This document shows, one piece after another, positions 27,489 to 35,936 of a stretch of 64,000 nucleotides of DNA (the stretch's first letter is position 1; every line of letters begins with the position of its first letter). A program made the position numbers and the translations under genes. The notes under the pieces are model-generated. The model made no database searches. It was given only the letters and a program-made list of their open reading frames with translations, and was not told the origin of the DNA. The DNA is from Natronomonas gomsonensis (GTDB lineage: Archaea; Halobacteriota; Halobacteria; Halobacteriales; Haloarculaceae): positions 1,612,001 through 1,676,000 of the forward strand of contig NZ_JACAWU010000002.1 of NCBI RefSeq assembly GCF_013391635.1, written 5' to 3'.

Positions 27489-27791
27489 ATGTCCGAACCA
27501 GCGATTACGCTGTACCGACTGCAGGCGTGTCCGTTCTGTGAGCGCGTCGTGCGCGTGTTGGACGACCTCGGTCTGGAGTACCGTTCGCGGTTCGTCGAGG
27601 CGCGACACTCCCGTCGCGATGTCGTCAAGCGAATCAGCGGCGCACGAACCGTCCCCGCGATCGTCGACGAATCGACCGGCGTCACGATGAGCGAGAGCGC
27701 GAACATCGTCGAGTATCTCGAAACGACGTACGGCGACGGCGACGTAGACCCGGCACATGTCACCGCCAGCGCGGCGGGTGATGCCGAATGA
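27489..27791 (+). CDS. glutaredoxin-like / GST N-terminal domain protein
   Basis: 100 residues, a single thioredoxin-fold domain: ITLYRLQACPFCERVVRVL contains the redox motif CPFC at residues ~14-17, followed by a cis-proline region TVPAIVD and SANIVEYLE as in the N-terminal domain of glutathione transferases. Likely a small dithiol oxidoreductase. ATG 27489 is in the family position. Its last four bases ATGA are the start of the next gene, so it is translationally coupled to the peroxiredoxin-fold protein. Confidence 0.85.
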   Translation: MSEPAITLYRLQACPFCERVVRVLDDLGLEYRSRFVEARHSRRDVVKRISGARTVPAIVDESTGVTMSESANIVEYLETTYGDGDVDPAHVTASAAGDAE

Positions 27792-28303
27792 ACCTCGGCT
27801 TCGACATCGTCGAACTGGGCGACGCCGACCACCCCGAGGCTGGCGAGACCGCACCCGACTTCACACGGCCACTCGTCAACGACGAGTACTGGGAGGACGC
27901 CTCGCTGTCGGCGTTGACTGACGACGAGCCGGTCGTCCTCGTGTTCTACCCGATGGATGGCGACTTCCCGGCGACGTACATCTGGCAGGAAATCGACGAC
28001 CGCGAATGGGTTGATTACGACGCGCACATCGTCGGCCTCTCTATTTCGACGCCGTACGAACACTCCCGGTTCCTCGAGGAGTGGGAGGTCGAGGACTACG
28101 AACTGTTCTCGGACCCACAGAACGGCGTCGCCGAGTCCTACGGCATCAGTCACGACCTCGACGGGATGAACGGCATCGCCGAACCGCGGCCGGCGGTGTT
28201 CGTCATCGACGAGGACCGAACGATTCGGGAGGCCTGGGTCGCGACGGAGTGGCCGGAGTTCCCGCCGTACAGCGACATCGAGGCCGCAATCGAACGGCTG
28301 TGA
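27788..28303 (+). CDS. cysteine-less peroxiredoxin-fold (redoxin domain) protein
   Basis: 171 residues with the AhpC/TSA thioredoxin fold: GETAPDF, VVLVFYPMDGDFPATY, IVGLSISTPYEH, ELFSDPQNGVAESYGI and RPAVFVIDEDRTIREAWV are all the usual peroxiredoxin strands. The peroxidatic cysteine expected after FYPxD (…TxxC) is absent, and there is no cysteine anywhere in the protein, so it cannot act as a thiol peroxidase. Coupled by ATGA overlap to the CPFC protein before it and by GTGA overlap to the Sua5 gene after it. A structural, chaperone or partner role with the upstream thiol protein is inference. Confidence 0.82.
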   Translation: MNLGFDIVELGDADHPEAGETAPDFTRPLVNDEYWEDASLSALTDDEPVVLVFYPMDGDFPATYIWQEIDDREWVDYDAHIVGLSISTPYEHSRFLEEWEVEDYELFSDPQNGVAESYGISHDLDGMNGIAEPRPAVFVIDEDRTIREAWVATEWPEFPPYSDIEAAIERL

Positions 28304-28887
28304 CCGACCAGGACCTGACAGCGGCCGTCGCGGCGATTCGCCGCGGCGACCTCGTGGTGTACCCGACCGAGACGGTGTACGGCCTCGGCGCCGACGCCCT
28401 CGACACCGACGCCATCGAGCGTGTCTTCGAGGCGAAGGGCCGACCCCGGGACAAACCGCTCTCGATGGCCCTTCCCGACGCCGATGTCGCCGCCGACTAC
28501 ACCGACCCCTCCAAGCTCGAACGGGCGTTCTGCGAGCGATTCCTCCCGGGCCCCGTCACGGTGCTGTTGGAGCGCAACGACCGCGTCCCAGACGCTCTCG
28601 TCGCCGGCAAAGACCACGTTGGAATCCGGGTTCCCGACCACGACGTCGCACGCAGCCTCGCGCGTCGCACCGGCCCGATAACCGCGACGAGTGCCAACCG
28701 GAGCGGCGAACCGAGCGCCCGCCGAGTCGACGAAATCGACGCCACCATCCGCGAACGGGCGGTCGTCATCGACGGGGGCGAAACTCCCGGAACCGAAAGC
28801 ACAGTCGTCGACGTTTCGGCCGGCGAAATCGTCCGTCGGGGGGCGGGCGCGGACGACATCGAGGCGTGGCTGGACGAACATCTATAG
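28300..28887 (+). CDS. threonylcarbamoyl-AMP synthase (Sua5/YrdC/TsaC)
   Basis: 195 residues from GTG 28300, overlapping the previous stop codon (GTGA). YrdC domain: LVVYPTETVYGLGADA, KGRPRDKPLSMA with the substrate-binding KxR and S, ITATSANRSGEPS. Makes threonylcarbamoyl-AMP from threonine, bicarbonate and ATP for the t6A37 modification of ANN-decoding tRNAs. It is the short form without the C-terminal Sua5 domain. Its 3' end overlaps the convergent Cas4-like gene by 6 bases. Confidence 0.9.
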   Translation: MTDQDLTAAVAAIRRGDLVVYPTETVYGLGADALDTDAIERVFEAKGRPRDKPLSMALPDADVAADYTDPSKLERAFCERFLPGPVTVLLERNDRVPDALVAGKDHVGIRVPDHDVARSLARRTGPITATSANRSGEPSARRVDEIDATIRERAVVIDGGETPGTESTVVDVSAGEIVRRGAGADDIEAWLDEHL

Positions 28888-29535
28888 GGGAAGCCGCGAC
28901 CGCAGCGACCGCGTTTTCACCCCGCATTGCCCGCGGTATTCACAGGGGCCACATCGGGAGTCGTCGTGCAGCCGCGGCGGTGGCCCATCGAGCGATTGGA
29001 CGGTTCGAAGCGCCCGCCGATAGGTAGCCTTGCGGCGCGTCGTGAGTCTGATTTTACGGATGCGGCCGTAGGCGGGATACTCGACGAACGCGCGCTCGAT
29101 TGGCTCCTCCCGCTCCCACGCCAGCGCCTTCGCCGCCGCGGTCGCCCGAACCGACTGTGGTTCCCAGACGCCGCGCTCCGGCGGTTCACCTGCCGAAACG
29201 ACGACCGGAACGGCGGGGTCTTCGAGCAGTTTGTGAGCGATGCCGCGACAGTCCTTTCCCTCCAACAGCACGTCCGTCTTCGGGGGATCGGCGAGCGTCT
29301 CCCAGCAGTCGAGACGGGCCTTCGCGCTGCCGAGGTTCGAGCGGTACTGCGTCGGCGTGGTCGCTATCGGTTCCGCCGAGAGGTCCGTCGCCGAATCCAG
29401 GAGTGCCTCGTAGCGCGTCGCGAGTGCTCGGATTCGTTCGATTTTCTCGGGCGGGCCGCGGTCGTCGTCTCGCCGACGGTAGTACAGTTTTCGCGGACAG
29501 TACGCCGCCGTCGCGAGGTCGCTGAATGTCTCCAC
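28882..29535 (-). CDS. Cas4-like protein lacking recognisable nuclease residues
   Basis: 217 residues. The iron-sulfur ligands of Cas4-type enzymes are present: C13 in ATAAYCPRKLYYRR and C195, C198, C204 in CGPCEYRGQC. Between them the PD-(D/E)XK core is hard to find: where the family has G-x-x-D, this protein has RGIAHK (98-102), and where it has E-Y/F-K the sequence is VVVSAGEPP (111-119). So the D-E-K triad seems lost, although the later helix (AAAKALAWERE) still looks Cas4-like. No CRISPR array or other cas gene is in the window. A stand-alone Fe-S DNA-binding protein is possible; nuclease activity is doubtful. Confidence 0.72.
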   Translation of the reverse strand: METFSDLATAAYCPRKLYYRRRDDDRGPPEKIERIRALATRYEALLDSATDLSAEPIATTPTQYRSNLGSAKARLDCWETLADPPKTDVLLEGKDCRGIAHKLLEDPAVPVVVSAGEPPERGVWEPQSVRATAAAKALAWEREEPIERAFVEYPAYGRIRKIRLTTRRKATYRRALRTVQSLDGPPPRLHDDSRCGPCEYRGQCGVKTRSLRSRLPL

Positions 29536-29580
29536 GGGACGTCTGGTCGCCTTCCCGTATTTGAACCCTCGCTCGTCGGG

Positions 29581-30813
29581 TTACCGGCCGCGTCGATGTT
29601 TCGCCAGCCGAACGAGCAGCGGAACGTCGCTGGCGTGGAGGAGTTTGAGGATGGCCCGCTTCTCGCCGGCGTTGGCTCGCTGGAGCGTCTCGTCGTCGAG
29701 ACGGTTGAGGTCCGACAGCAGGGTATCGTAGCGGTCGTTCGGCGCGAGATACAGCATCTCCGTCATCAACAGTCGCGAGTCCATGTCCGGGGCCACCTCG
29801 TCGTGCCACAGCTCGTCGTACAGCGAGATGGCGTCGGCTGAGGTGTCGGGGTTCGACGGGGTCAGACAGCTGTCGACGGTTTTTGCGGCCGCACGCCCCG
29901 ACTGCATACACTTGTTGATTCCCTCGCCCCACAGCGGGTCGATTGTCGGGACGGTGTCGCCGATAGCCATGAAGCGGTCCGTGCTGAGGTTCGTCGGCGG
30001 CTGGATGTGTGCCGACCCGCGGTGTTGCCGGCCCTCGATGCGTTCGGCGCTCTCGAAGCGTGGGTCGGTGTCGAGCCAGTGGTCGAGATAGCCGTCGATG
30101 GTGCGGTCGACCTCGGCGTAGCGCTGGTAACTGTCGTTGCGGATGTAACAGAGCCCGACCTTCGCGGTGTCGCCGCCGGTGTGGAAAATCCACGAGTAGC
30201 CGCCGGGAGCGTACTCGTGGTCGAGCCGCAACATCATCGACCGATGCAGGTCGGCGTACCCCTCGTGGTCGAGGTCGACGCCCTCGAACTCGTATTCGAT
30301 TCCGATGGCGTGGTTCTGCCGAGAGAGGTCGGTGACCCCGAGGTCCTTCGCCAGCGGCGCGGCCGGCCCCGTCGCGTCGATTACCACGTCGCCGTACACC
30401 TCTTCCGAACCGTTGTACTTCACGCCGACCGGTTCGCCGTCCTCGACGATGGGTTTCGAGACCCGGGCGTCGAAGTAGTACTCCGCACCGCGCTGCTGGC
30501 CGTCCTCGACCAGGAACTCCTTGAACGCGCCGAAATCGAGGACTGCGCCCGGCCGTTCCCGGGCGAAGTAGTCGTTCGGCGATTCGATGACCACGTCGTC
30601 GGTGAACTGCATCACCACGTCGTCGGGGATTCCGAACGACGCCATCATCGACGGGAACGTCCCGCCGGTGGACTTGTTGCTCTGACGTGGGAACTCGTCT
30701 TCGGATTCCGTCTCCAACACGACGACATCGTACCCTCTCGCGGCGAGGTCGCGTGCACACTGCCCGCCGGCCGGACCCGCCCCGGCGATGACCACGTCAA
30801 AGCGCTCGCGCAT
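29581..30813 (-). CDS. geranylgeranyl reductase family flavoprotein
   Basis: 410 residues of the GGR family. FAD-binding DVVIAGAGPAGGQCARDLA at the N-terminus, a YSWIF-type substrate strand near 200, and AIGDTVPTIDPLWGEGI as the second FAD site around 300. These enzymes saturate geranylgeranyl chains; in archaea the reference substrate is digeranylgeranylglyceryl phospholipid. The carboxy-terminal part is shorter and basic (LAKHRRGR). Several paralogs exist in haloarchaea, so whether this one acts on membrane lipids or on another isoprenoid is open. ATG 30813 is followed immediately by the FAD motif. Confidence 0.87.
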   Translation of the reverse strand: MRERFDVVIAGAGPAGGQCARDLAARGYDVVVLETESEDEFPRQSNKSTGGTFPSMMASFGIPDDVVMQFTDDVVIESPNDYFARERPGAVLDFGAFKEFLVEDGQQRGAEYYFDARVSKPIVEDGEPVGVKYNGSEEVYGDVVIDATGPAAPLAKDLGVTDLSRQNHAIGIEYEFEGVDLDHEGYADLHRSMMLRLDHEYAPGGYSWIFHTGGDTAKVGLCYIRNDSYQRYAEVDRTIDGYLDHWLDTDPRFESAERIEGRQHRGSAHIQPPTNLSTDRFMAIGDTVPTIDPLWGEGINKCMQSGRAAAKTVDSCLTPSNPDTSADAISLYDELWHDEVAPDMDSRLLMTEMLYLAPNDRYDTLLSDLNRLDDETLQRANAGEKRAILKLLHASDVPLLVRLAKHRRGR

Positions 30814-30889
30814 ACGGGTTCCTCACGCGTTTCCGTAATGAGTTTTCCTGACTTGCCGCGTCGGCACCGAAAAAATAGTGGCCCGAGCG

Positions 30890-33067
30890 TCAGTCGTCGG
30901 CGGGCGCGGCGTCGGTTGGCGTCTCGGCCGACGCCGAAACCGTCGCGCCGCTCGACTCCAGGGCCTCGACGATGAGTTCCGCCACGTCGACGATTTCGAT
31001 GTCTTCCTCGAAGCCACCGGTCTTGCGGCCGTCCTCGTACATCGTCATACACATCGGACAGGCGACGACGAACTTCTCGATGGCTTCGCCGGCCTCGGTG
31101 TCGTTCAGCGCCTCCCGGAGGCGTTCCTCGCTGGGTTTGGTCTCCTCTTCGAGGTCCATCCAGAGACCGCCGCCGCCGCCACCGCAGCAGAAAGAGTTCT
31201 CGCGGTTGCGCGGCATCTCGTGGAGGTCACACCCGGTCGCACGGACGAGTTCCCGTGGCGCCTCGTACTCGTCGTTGAACCGGCCGAGGTGACAGGGGTC
31301 GTGGTAGGTGACCGTGTAGTCGAGTTCGGTTCCCGACAGGCCGAGAACGTTCGAGTCGACCAGCTCCTCGACGGCCTGCGTCCAGTGGTACACGTCGATG
31401 TCGCCGTCGGCGTTCCAGTAGCCTTCGATGGCGAACTCCATCATCGGGTCGTCGGCGAACTCCTCGAAGTCGACCTCCGGGTACTCGTTTTTGAACGTGT
31501 TGTAGGAGTGGGGGTCCGTACAGACGATAGTGTCGTAATCGCACTCCTCGAAGGTGTCGACGAGCGTGCCGGCCTGCTCGACGAAGAGGAACTCCTCGCC
31601 GATACGGCGGATGTCGTTGCCGTCGTACACCTCGTCCTCGTAGAGGATACCCACGTCGACGTCGGCGTGTTCGAAGATTTTCGCCAGCGAACGGGCGACC
31701 TTCTTGTTGCGCTCGTCGTAGGAGGGGTAGTCGCCGACGTACCAGAGGTAGTCGACGGACTCCTCTCGGGCGTCGGTGACCTCGAAGTCGAGGTCGTCGG
31801 CCCAGTCGCCGCGGTCGGTCGGCGAGTCGCCGAAGGTGTTGCCCTTCGTCATCACGTTCTGGAAGACGTCCTGAATCTGGGGGCGAACGTCGCCCTGGTC
31901 GACGAGCTGGCGGTTCAGCCGAGTGAACGATTTGAGGTGCTCGATTTCGACCGGACAGGCGTCCATGCAAGCCATACAGGCCATACAGGACTCCATCGTC
32001 TCGGTGTCGATGACGCCGCCGTCGGCGATGATCTCCTCCGTGTCGCCGCCGGCGTCCAGCGATTCGCGGTACTCCTTGAGGTCGAGAATCACGTCGCGGG
32101 GGTCCAGCGGTCGGCCGGAGGCGTTGGCGGGGCAGACGGACGAACAGCGGCCGCACTTCGTACAGGCGTCCTGGTCGAGCATCTCCTTCCACGTGAAGTC
32201 GTCCATGGACTCGGCGTTGGTCGCATCGAGGTCGGAGGGCACACCCGGCAGTCGCGCGCCGGCTTTCTCGTCGCGGGCGACGATGTTGGCGAACGACGAG
32301 ATCATGTGGAACGGTTTGGCATACGGGATCGCCGCGAGGAAGACGAACGCGAGCAGGGTGTGGGACCACCACGCGACGGGGTACACCGTCCGGACCATCG
32401 CGGCGTCCATCCCAATACCTTGCAGACCGAGGGCGGTCGCCCAGCCGACGAAACTCACCGTCTCGTGGGCGGGGAACCCGTTTCCGAGGATACGGAGCCC
32501 CTCGAGGAGGAACCCGCCGACGCCGATGAGGAACAGCGACCACACGAGGAAGGCGTCCTCCCAGTTGGTGTGTTTGCCCCACAGGCGGTCGTTGCGGGTG
32601 ACGTAGCGCCGCCACAGCGCGATGGCGAGGCCGACGACGAACAGCAGGCCGAGCGCGTCGGTCACGAGCGAGTAGGAGAGATAGAAGTCACCGACGAAGA
32701 AGGAATCACCGATGACGATGCGGTAGAAGTCGATGTCGATAAAGAGGATGGTCGTCGCGATGAGCAGGGTCAGAAAGCCCCAGAGGATGAAGGCGTGCAT
32801 GAGGCCGCCGACCAGATCGCGGTTGAACTGTTTCTCGTTCGATGCGACGATTTTCGCCGCGCTGACGACCCGTCCGGGCAGGTCGTCGAGCCGGTCGAAC
32901 CAGTCCTCGGTGCCTTCGGCGTATCGCGCGAAGCGCTGATAGACGCCGATGGCGAGGACGAGTACCGTCAACGTGGCGAGGAAGTAGAAGACCGCCTTCT
33001 GGACAGGGCCGATGAGCCAGTAGGTCTCCCGTGTGACCTCACTTCCCGCCTGAAGCGCCATGGACAT
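30890..33067 (-). CDS. HdrD/GlpC-like membrane-bound Fe-S oxidoreductase
   Basis: 725 residues. Residues ~1-270 hold about five or six hydrophobic helices of the NarI/HdrE type; two [4Fe-4S] ferredoxin motifs follow (C302, C305, C308, C312 and C361, C364, C367, C371). Then come two CCG-domain regions: the second is intact (YHDPCHLGR and C627-C628 in CCGGGGGG), while the first reads VYDGNDIRRIGEE where a CCG core is expected and has lost its cysteines. It probably passes electrons between quinone and a soluble thiol or flavoprotein partner; the partner is unknown. An AACTTAAGC box 28 bases before ATG 33067 predicts a leaderless message. Confidence 0.88.
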   Translation of the reverse strand: MSMALQAGSEVTRETYWLIGPVQKAVFYFLATLTVLVLAIGVYQRFARYAEGTEDWFDRLDDLPGRVVSAAKIVASNEKQFNRDLVGGLMHAFILWGFLTLLIATTILFIDIDFYRIVIGDSFFVGDFYLSYSLVTDALGLLFVVGLAIALWRRYVTRNDRLWGKHTNWEDAFLVWSLFLIGVGGFLLEGLRILGNGFPAHETVSFVGWATALGLQGIGMDAAMVRTVYPVAWWSHTLLAFVFLAAIPYAKPFHMISSFANIVARDEKAGARLPGVPSDLDATNAESMDDFTWKEMLDQDACTKCGRCSSVCPANASGRPLDPRDVILDLKEYRESLDAGGDTEEIIADGGVIDTETMESCMACMACMDACPVEIEHLKSFTRLNRQLVDQGDVRPQIQDVFQNVMTKGNTFGDSPTDRGDWADDLDFEVTDAREESVDYLWYVGDYPSYDERNKKVARSLAKIFEHADVDVGILYEDEVYDGNDIRRIGEEFLFVEQAGTLVDTFEECDYDTIVCTDPHSYNTFKNEYPEVDFEEFADDPMMEFAIEGYWNADGDIDVYHWTQAVEELVDSNVLGLSGTELDYTVTYHDPCHLGRFNDEYEAPRELVRATGCDLHEMPRNRENSFCCGGGGGGLWMDLEEETKPSEERLREALNDTEAGEAIEKFVVACPMCMTMYEDGRKTGGFEEDIEIVDVAELIVEALESSGATVSASAETPTDAAPADD

Positions 33068-33160
33068 ACGGCAATAGGCAGGGGCGTATCCGCTTAAGTT
33101 TTGTTACACGGAACCGCCGTAGGGCGCTGTTGTGGCAAAATTTGGCTTTCGAGTGGCCGC

Positions 33161-33874
33161 TCAGACGACTGTCACGATGGCGACGACGAGGAAGCACCCG
33201 GCGACGACGAGCGCCGGCCCGTCGAGCCACGTGAACCGAAGCGCCGGCAGCGTCGGGTTCCACGCGAAACAGCGGGCCTGCAGGGCGTCGGCGAACCGCT
33301 CGGAGCGGTCGAAGGCGCCGTCGAGCGCCGACAGCAACACCGACGCGATGCGTTCGTGGACGGGGCGTTCGGTGCCGAGACGCGCGCGTTGGGCGTCGCG
33401 AATCCGGGCGAGGTCGGCCTGCAGGACGGGCAAGAACCGGAAGACGAAGGCGACGCTCATCCCGAGGAACTGTCCGGTTCGGCCGGGGACGTGTCGCTGG
33501 ACGACAGCGCGGGACTCCCGAACCGGCGTCGTCCGGACATAGGCGGCGCTGACGGCCAACACCAACAGGATTCGGTAGGCCGCGAGTGCCGGCGCGACGG
33601 CATCACCGACGACGACCCACGGGGACCCGAGCGTCAGCGCCTCGACGACGGGCGCGGCCGCCAACAGCGGGAGGACGTACTTCAGCTCCGAGAGGGCCGT
33701 CCACGGCGGCGTCGCGGCGACGGCGAGCATGCCGACGGCGACGACGGACAAAACGGCCAGACCGCGAGGCGTCGTGTAGGCGAAGGCGACGGTGACGAAG
33801 CCGATTTGGACGGCGAGTTTCGAACGGGGGTCGAGACGGTGGGCCAGCGAGTCGCCGGGTTCGTAGCTCAGCAC
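33161..33874 (-). CDS. bioN: energy-coupling factor transporter transmembrane protein (BioN/EcfT)
   Basis: 237 residues with five or six helices and the two coupling motifs of EcfT: R-type A-R-x motif near AALAAYRILLVLAV… and RDAQRARLG (the ARG-type motif), followed by RFADALQARCF. EcfT bridges the substrate-binding S protein and the ATPase. It overlaps the ATPase gene by 7 bases and completes the operon bioY-bioM-bioN, so the expected substrate is biotin. Confidence 0.85.
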   Translation of the reverse strand: MLSYEPGDSLAHRLDPRSKLAVQIGFVTVAFAYTTPRGLAVLSVVAVGMLAVAATPPWTALSELKYVLPLLAAAPVVEALTLGSPWVVVGDAVAPALAAYRILLVLAVSAAYVRTTPVRESRAVVQRHVPGRTGQFLGMSVAFVFRFLPVLQADLARIRDAQRARLGTERPVHERIASVLLSALDGAFDRSERFADALQARCFAWNPTLPALRFTWLDGPALVVAGCFLVVAIVTVV

Positions 33875-34566
33875 GGTCGCACGTCGAATTGGGCAAGTCG
33901 GTCACGAGCCGTCTCCGGGTTGGCGTCCAAGACGACGGTCCCCGACGAGAGCGCGACGACGCGGTCGGCCCGCCCGAGTACGTCCCGGAGGTCGTGAGTG
34001 ACGACGACGATGCTCGTCCCGGATTCCGCGAGCCCATCGAGGTGGTCGAGGACGGCCCGTCGTGACGGCCAGTCCAGCCCCGCGAACGGTTCGTCCAACA
34101 CGAGGTGGTCGGGGTCCATCGCGAGCGCTCCGGCGATAGCGACGCGGGCCTGTTCGCCACCGGAGAGGTGGTCGAGGCGCTCGTCGGCTCGGTCGGCCAT
34201 GTCGACGGCGTCCAGCGCCGATTCTACCCGGTCGTCGATTTCGGCCCGCGTGAGGCCGAGGTTCTCGGGGCCGAAGGCCACGTCCGCGCCGACGGTGGCG
34301 GCGACGAAGCAGTCCCGCGGGTTCTGAAACACCATGCCGACGGCCGTCCGTGCGGCGACGAGGTCTTCGTCGACCGGCCGACCGTTGACGGACACCTCGC
34401 CGTCGTCCGGTTCCAACAGCCCGCTGAAGTGTCGGACCAGCGTGGTCTTTCCGGAGCCGTTGGCACCCGCGAGGACGAGGAACTCGCCGTCCTCGATGGT
34501 CAGCGAGACGCCGTCGAGGGCCGTCGTCTCCCCGTAGCGGTGAACGAGACCCTCGGTTCGAATCAT
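33868..34566 (-). CDS. bioM: energy-coupling factor ATPase (BioM/EcfA)
   Basis: 232 residues of an ABC ATPase: Walker A GANGSGKTT (about 34-42), Q-loop VFQNPRDCF, signature LSGGEQARVAIA, Walker B HLVLDEP and the switch VVTHD. The Q-loop variant with N-P is usual for EcfA. Only one ATPase gene is present, so it would work as a homodimer as in bacterial BioM. Overlaps bioY by 4 bases (ATGA) and bioN by 7, giving a tightly coupled operon. Confidence 0.9.
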   Translation of the reverse strand: MIRTEGLVHRYGETTALDGVSLTIEDGEFLVLAGANGSGKTTLVRHFSGLLEPDDGEVSVNGRPVDEDLVAARTAVGMVFQNPRDCFVAATVGADVAFGPENLGLTRAEIDDRVESALDAVDMADRADERLDHLSGGEQARVAIAGALAMDPDHLVLDEPFAGLDWPSRRAVLDHLDGLAESGTSIVVVTHDLRDVLGRADRVVALSSGTVVLDANPETARDRLAQFDVRPC

Positions 34567-35150
34567 GCGGTGTTGAGGCGGTCGCTATGGACGATGCCGA
34601 CGGCGGCGGCGATTTTTACGGCTTCGGCCGGGAGGAACAGCAGACCAGCGTTGACGATGGCCGTCGTCCACGTCACGTCGAGGTAGTACCAGTAGACGGG
34701 GATGCCGAAGGCGTAGACGACCGGGACCGCGAGTGCCATCCCGACGATGAGGCGGCCGACCGAGACGGATTTCGGAGCCTCCGGTTCGAAACCGCCGTGG
34801 ATGATGGCCCCGACGAGGAGGGCAGCGAATGGATACGACACCAGATACCCGCCGGTCGCACCGAAGAACGAACCCAACCCGGCGGACCCACTGGAGAACA
34901 CCGGCACGCCCAGCGCGCCCGCGAGCAGATACACGACCATCGCCGCGCCTCCCCACACCGGTCCGAGGAAAATGGCCGCGAGGAATACGCCGAGTACCTG
35001 CAGCGTCACCGGAACGCTCGGAACCAGCGGATTCGGGAACGATACGTAGGCGAAGGCGCCCATCAACGCCGCGAACAGGGCGACGCGGGCGACGTTCAGC
35101 GTCATCTCCGACCCGACGAGGTCGACGTCGGTTGTCGATGTGTTAGCCAT
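34563..35150 (-). CDS. bioY: biotin transporter substrate-binding protein BioY
   Basis: 195 residues with six hydrophobic helices and the BioY pattern: FAYVSFPNPLVPSVPVTLQ in the first loop, where the S-protein binds substrate, then GPVWGGAAMVVYLLAGALG and GATGGYLVSYPFAA. BioY is the S component that binds biotin in the cytoplasmic membrane. ATG 35150 is used because upstream in-frame codons run into the divergent gene's promoter. First gene of bioY-bioM-bioN; no biotin synthesis genes are nearby, so the cell may depend on uptake. Confidence 0.9.
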   Translation of the reverse strand: MANTSTTDVDLVGSEMTLNVARVALFAALMGAFAYVSFPNPLVPSVPVTLQVLGVFLAAIFLGPVWGGAAMVVYLLAGALGVPVFSSGSAGLGSFFGATGGYLVSYPFAALLVGAIIHGGFEPEAPKSVSVGRLIVGMALAVPVVYAFGIPVYWYYLDVTWTTAIVNAGLLFLPAEAVKIAAAVGIVHSDRLNTA

Positions 35151-35246
35151 ACTCCCTGCGAGTTCGTCAACCCTCTTTTGTGTATCGGTCGACGACGCGC
35201 TCGGGAACAGGCTTATGTGCACAGGCCCGGTTAATACGTAGTTGAG

Positions 35247-35840
35247 ATGGACGAAAAAACTGAGGAGCTACGGGATATCTTCGTCGATATCACCGACGAA
35301 GACACCGTCACCGAACGGCAGTCCGAATCCCGTGGCTCGCTCACCGGCGAGACGTCGACCGAGGGACTCGCCGCCATCGTCGCCGAGATGCGGGAGGTCT
35401 GTGGGTTCGACACGTCGCTGGACGACGAGGCACTGGTGGCGGTCGTCGAGCGGTTCTACGCCGGGGACTCCGATGGGGACATCGCCGAGGCGCTGGATGT
35501 AGACCAGCGGACAGTGTTCCGTGCCCGCCTCGATTTACACCTCCTCCGGGAGAGCGACACCGACGCGCCGTTCGACTTCGAACGGTTCCGCGAGCTCCTC
35601 GCCGAAGACCGAGCGGCGGGCGACATCGCCGAGACACTCGGCGTCTCCGAGTCGACCGTCCGACGGTATCGCCGGGTCGTCAACGCCCGAGACGAGAGTC
35701 GACGCGTCAGCGGCCGGTTCAGAAGCAAGTTCGAGGACCTCGTCGCCACGGCAGACCTGAGCCAACAGCTCACGACCGATGTACAGGACGACGGTCTCGA
35801 AGAGGCCACCGAGGGCATGGAGACCAACGTACAGTTCTGA
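35247..35840 (+). CDS. cmi4: conditioned medium-induced protein 4 (Cmi4-like), helix-turn-helix protein
   Basis: 197 residues starting MDEKTEELRDIFVDITDED. Two helix-turn-helix-like units: about 70-95 (SDGDIAEALDVDQRTVFRAR) and 120-145 (AAGDIAETLGVSESTVRRYR), so probably a DNA-binding protein with two recognition helices. It resembles the haloarchaeal protein named conditioned medium-induced protein 4, linked to growth-phase signalling by name only. A CTTATG box about 30 bases before the start fits a leaderless promoter. Divergent from bioY. Confidence 0.78.
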   Translation: MDEKTEELRDIFVDITDEDTVTERQSESRGSLTGETSTEGLAAIVAEMREVCGFDTSLDDEALVAVVERFYAGDSDGDIAEALDVDQRTVFRARLDLHLLRESDTDAPFDFERFRELLAEDRAAGDIAETLGVSESTVRRYRRVVNARDESRRVSGRFRSKFEDLVATADLSQQLTTDVQDDGLEEATEGMETNVQF

Positions 35841-35936
35841 GGACAGTCCTCACACGACACGATGCCCGCGACGGAGTCAGTCCGTCGGCTTTCCGTGAGA
35901 CGAAGATAGAAACGCCACCGCGGCGAAGGCGGTCCA

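Noticed and set aside
28882..29535. evidence of a CRISPR-Cas locus from the Cas4-like gene
   Set aside because: No repeat array and no other cas gene is within the window; stand-alone Cas4-like proteins are common in archaea.
30878..33097. 739-codon open frame on the plus strand opposite the HdrD-like gene
   Set aside because: It is antisense to a clear gene, arises from high G+C at third codon positions and has no recognisable protein pattern.
33161..35150. cobalt or nickel ECF transporter instead of biotin
   Set aside because: The S component has the BioY sequence pattern, and no CbiM/NikM-like gene is present.
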